A stretch of 9,177 nucleotides of DNA, from assembly GCA_964555845.1 (NCBI GenBank), contig CAZKUA010000024.1, positions 1 through 9,177 of the forward strand, written 5' to 3'. The translations under genes and the position numbers were made by a program. This document shows positions 7,251 to 9,177 of the stretch, in pieces. This DNA comes from JALNXF01 sp964555845. Its GTDB lineage: Bacteria > Patescibacteriota > Gracilibacteria > BD1-5 > UBA2023. Each line of letters begins with the position of its first letter. Positions within the stretch are counted from its first letter, which is position 1. The notes under the pieces are model-generated. The model worked only from the letters and a program-made list of their open reading frames with translations. It ran no database searches and had not been told where the DNA came from.

Positions 7251-7857
7251 GAATTTTATTTCTCTCATAAATAACCTCATAGAGGAAGGAACTTTAAAAA
7301 CTCCAGATATTATAAAAGCATTTGAAAAAATTGATCGCAAGGATTTCATGCTGGATTTTGAAAAAGATTTTGTATATCAAAATATTCCATTGTCAATAGG
7401 GCATTGACAGACTATTTCTCAACCCTCTACAGTTGCTTTTATGTTGGAATTACTAGAACCTCGAGAGCGAGATATTATTCTAGATATTGGTAGTGGGTCT
7501 GGTTGGACTACAGCACTTCTTGGCTTTATTGTATGAGAAAAATGACATGTAACTGGACTTGAAATAATTCCAGAACTTGTAAAATTTTGAAGACAAAATT
7601 TATGAAAATATAAAAATCTCAATGCTAATATTATTCAAGCCGAAGAAGAAATTCTCTGACTTCCAGAAAATACTTTCGATAAAATTCTAGTATCTGCGAG
7701 TGCCTCCACTTTTCCTAGAGAATTACTTAATCAACTTAAACCAAATTGAAGGCTAGTTATCCCAATAGAAAATTCAATTTTTCTCTATCAAAAAGATAAA
7801 AAATGAAATGTCTCATCCAAAGAATTCCCAGGCTTTGTATTTGTGCCTCTTATTTAA
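7243..7857 (+). CDS. pcm: Protein-L-isoaspartate O-methyltransferase
   Basis: The enzyme uses S-adenosylmethionine to methylate L-isoaspartyl residues in aged proteins, starting their repair. The 204-residue length is normal. The family signature SIGHGQTISQPSTVAFMLE starts at S51, with Gly55 encoded by TGA. SAM-binding motif I is ILDIGSGSGWTTAL with D81, G83, G85 and G87; post-I is VTGLEIIPEL; then FDKILVSASAS and LKPNGRLVIPI follow. The C-terminus FVPLI matches the family end. Eight of sixteen glycines are TGA. The start overlaps the stop of the small protein by eight bases, so both are made from one transcript. The residue after DKILVSA is S, where many Pcm enzymes have AA; this is a small variation. 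The protein appears cytoplasmic and complete. Confidence 0.93.
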
Positions 7858-7877
7858 GTAATATTTTCCTCAGAAAT

Positions 7878-7906
7878 TTGCATAAAATTATGTTATATGT
7901 TAAAAT
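7878..7906 (+). promoter_or_regulatory. Candidate extended -10 promoter for the 149-residue protein
   Basis: TTGCAT (7878-7883), a 17-bp spacer, then TAAAAT (7901-7906) preceded by TG at 7898-7899, making an extended -10. It lies 31 nt upstream of the ATG, in the 80-bp gap after pcm. Confidence 0.5.
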
Positions 7907-7937
7907 GTACTTGTTATTTATTAATAAACATAATTTT

Positions 7938-8387
7938 ATGACTACTAATAAAATTTGAGATTGAACTCAATGGCTTATTCAAGATTGAAACAAGCCAAAT
8001 CCTACATCAGATAGTTCAGGATGGACTGATAAAAAACCAACTTCTGTTGATATTATTGAATTAGATAAAAAAGCAAAAGAAGCTCAAGAAAAAGATAATT
8101 TACTTGCAGAACAATTATCAGAAGAAATAAAAAATTGATGAGAACAGTTAAAACCAGTTAGTATCAAGGAATTATCTGCTTGATGGGAAGAAAAAAATAT
8201 TCCATGAATGTGAATTGTTAAAATGTCTCCAGAATGAGATGTATTCATATCTGAAGGTGGAACTTGTCATACAACTTGGGAAGGTTTTGCGCGTTTAAAA
8301 GCCATGGAACTAATTTCTCCAATTACAAATGATATAATAATGACTTGGTTTGACTGAAAATCCCAATTTTTCAGGATAAGGAAATAA
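7938..8387 (+). CDS. Unknown 149-residue cytoplasmic protein, rich in TGA glycines
   Basis: From ATG 7938 to TAA 8385-8387; it is broken at codon 7 under the standard code. Ten of fourteen glycines are TGA. I do not recognise the family. The N-terminal 40 residues (MTTNKIGDGTQWLIQDGNKP and SSGWTDKKPTSVDIIELDKK) are polar and Gly/Trp rich and probably disordered. A charged helix follows (KKAKEAQEKDNLLAEQLSEE), then a folded-looking C-terminal half with SIKELSAGWEEKNIPGMG, VFISEGGTCHTTWEGFARLK and a final FDGKSQFFRIRK. There is no signal peptide or membrane segment. It has its own candidate promoter and ends before a terminator, so it is likely monocistronic. Even amino-acid use and the absence of any in-frame TAA or TAG over 149 codons of AT-rich DNA support a real gene. 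Confidence 0.75.
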
Positions 8388-8470
8388 TAGCAGTCTTATA
8401 ATTAATACTACAATCTCAATAATGAAAATTATTTATTGATAATTCTTAAATATAAAAATTAAATTCAATA

Positions 8471-8501
8471 AAAAATCCCAATTTTGAAAATTGGGATTTT
8501 T
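8471..8501. terminator. Bidirectional terminator between the unknown gene and fusA
   Basis: AAAAATCCCAATTTT (8471-8485) is the exact reverse complement of 8487-8501; the working hairpin has a short loop around TTTGAAA. T tracts follow on both strands. The 84-bp stretch from 8388 to this hairpin shows no other feature. Confidence 0.88.
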
Positions 8502-8524
8502 TTTGTTGGATTCTGGAGAGAGAA

Positions 8525-9177
8525 TTACTCGTCTTCTTCGAATTTCACTCATCTTTCTGCTCTAATTTTTTCTGTAATATTGCTTGGAACTTGAGAGTAG
8601 TGGGCGAATTCCATAACGTATGTTGCTCTTCATTGAGAAGTAGATCTAAGATCTGTTGAATAACCGAACATTTCTGAAAGGGGAACGTATGCTTTAAGGA
8701 TTTTTGCCATTCATCTTTCTCCCATTTCGATGATTTGTCATCTTTTTGAGTTAAGATTTCCAAGTACATCTCCCATGTATTCTTCAGGAGTATTTACTTC
8801 TACAAGCATAACTGGTTCAAGAAGTACTGGACGAGCTTTTTTAGTAGCTTCGCGGAAACACTTACTTGCCGCTAGTTTAAATGAAAGTTCGTTTGAATCT
8901 ACATCATGATAAGATCCAAAAGTTAAAGTAGCTTTAACATCAACTATAGGGTAACCTGCTATAATTCATCTTGTGTAAGATTCTTTCAATCATTTTTCAA
9001 CTCATGGAATATATTCTTTTGGAATAACTCAACCAACTATTTTGTTTATAAATACATTTTCATCTTTTAATAATTCAGGATTTGCTCTTCTTTCTTCAGG
9101 AGTAATAGGTTCGAAAGTAATAATAACATGTCCGTATTGACCACGACCTCAAGATTGTTTTGCATGTTTGAATTCTT
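8525..9177 (-). CDS. fusA: Elongation factor G, C-terminal part (partial)
   Basis: EF-G is the GTPase that drives ribosomal translocation and, with RRF, ribosome recycling. The window holds the last 216 residues, ending at TAA 8525; the GTPase domains lie beyond the right edge. Visible are domain IV, beginning KQSGGRGQYGHVIITFEP, then GVIPKEYIPGVEKGLKES, GIIAGYPVVDVKATLTFGSY, HDVDSNELSFKLAASKCFRE, and domain V with LLEPVMLVEVNTPEEYMGDV, LGNLNSKRGQIIEM, VPLSEMFGYSTDLRSTSQGR and HYSQVPSNI. The tail is acidic (KFEEDE). Nine of nineteen glycines are TGA, at positions that are Gly across the family, which is strong support for code 25. One of the two glycines in SGGRGQYG is TGA and the other GGT. 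It faces the unknown gene across a terminator. Confidence 0.97.

Noticed and set aside
7419..7622. Open frame on the minus strand opposite pcm
   Set aside because: It is antisense to the conserved pcm motifs and has no own signals.

Overview
The window is AT-rich and can only be read as intact genes if TGA codes for glycine (genetic code 25). With TGA as sense, eight complete genes and two partial ones run without interruption, and every stop is TAA or TAG. TGA falls on invariant glycines: the first Gly of the Mfd Walker A (GDVGFGKT), Gly55 in the Pcm motif GHGQTISQP, and Gly in EF-G SGGRGQYG. Code 25 points to the candidate phyla Gracilibacteria (BD1-5) or Absconditabacteria (SR1); the window alone does not separate them.

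Layout. 1-119 (+): tail of a FlgJ-type glucosaminidase, ending in a two-way hairpin terminator, then a palindromic repeat of the ATTCCC-N8-GGGAAT type. 212-3421 (-): a full-length mfd (transcription-repair coupling factor) that carries three different repeat elements inserted in frame, plus a 22-bp perfect palindrome. 3423-4223 (-): a putative GT-A-like glycosyltransferase, one base upstream of mfd and probably co-transcribed. 4304-5044 (-): a TrmB-type regulator. 5209-6123 (+): a PHP-domain phosphoesterase, divergent from the regulator, with a 25-bp inverted repeat between them. 6191-6736 (-): frr (ribosome recycling factor), convergent with the PHP gene across a strong terminator. 6963-7250 (+): a 95-residue unknown protein overlapping pcm (protein-L-isoaspartate methyltransferase, 7243-7857). 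7938-8387 (+): an unknown 149-residue protein. 8525-9177 (-): the C-terminal part of fusA (EF-G), convergent across a third terminator.

The genes are mostly housekeeping: repair coupled to transcription, translation recycling and elongation, protein repair, cell-wall hydrolysis. There is no defence island, CRISPR array or prophage, and no stretch over 300 bases lacks a gene. The standout is the repeat load inside mfd. Three unrelated families sit in loops or between domains without breaking the frame, and one of them uses TGA-as-glycine to stay open. Other points of interest are the likely self-regulated TrmB/PHP divergent pair, a recurring TTGC-type -35 box, starts without Shine-Dalgarno sequences, and uneven TGA versus GGN glycine use between genes.
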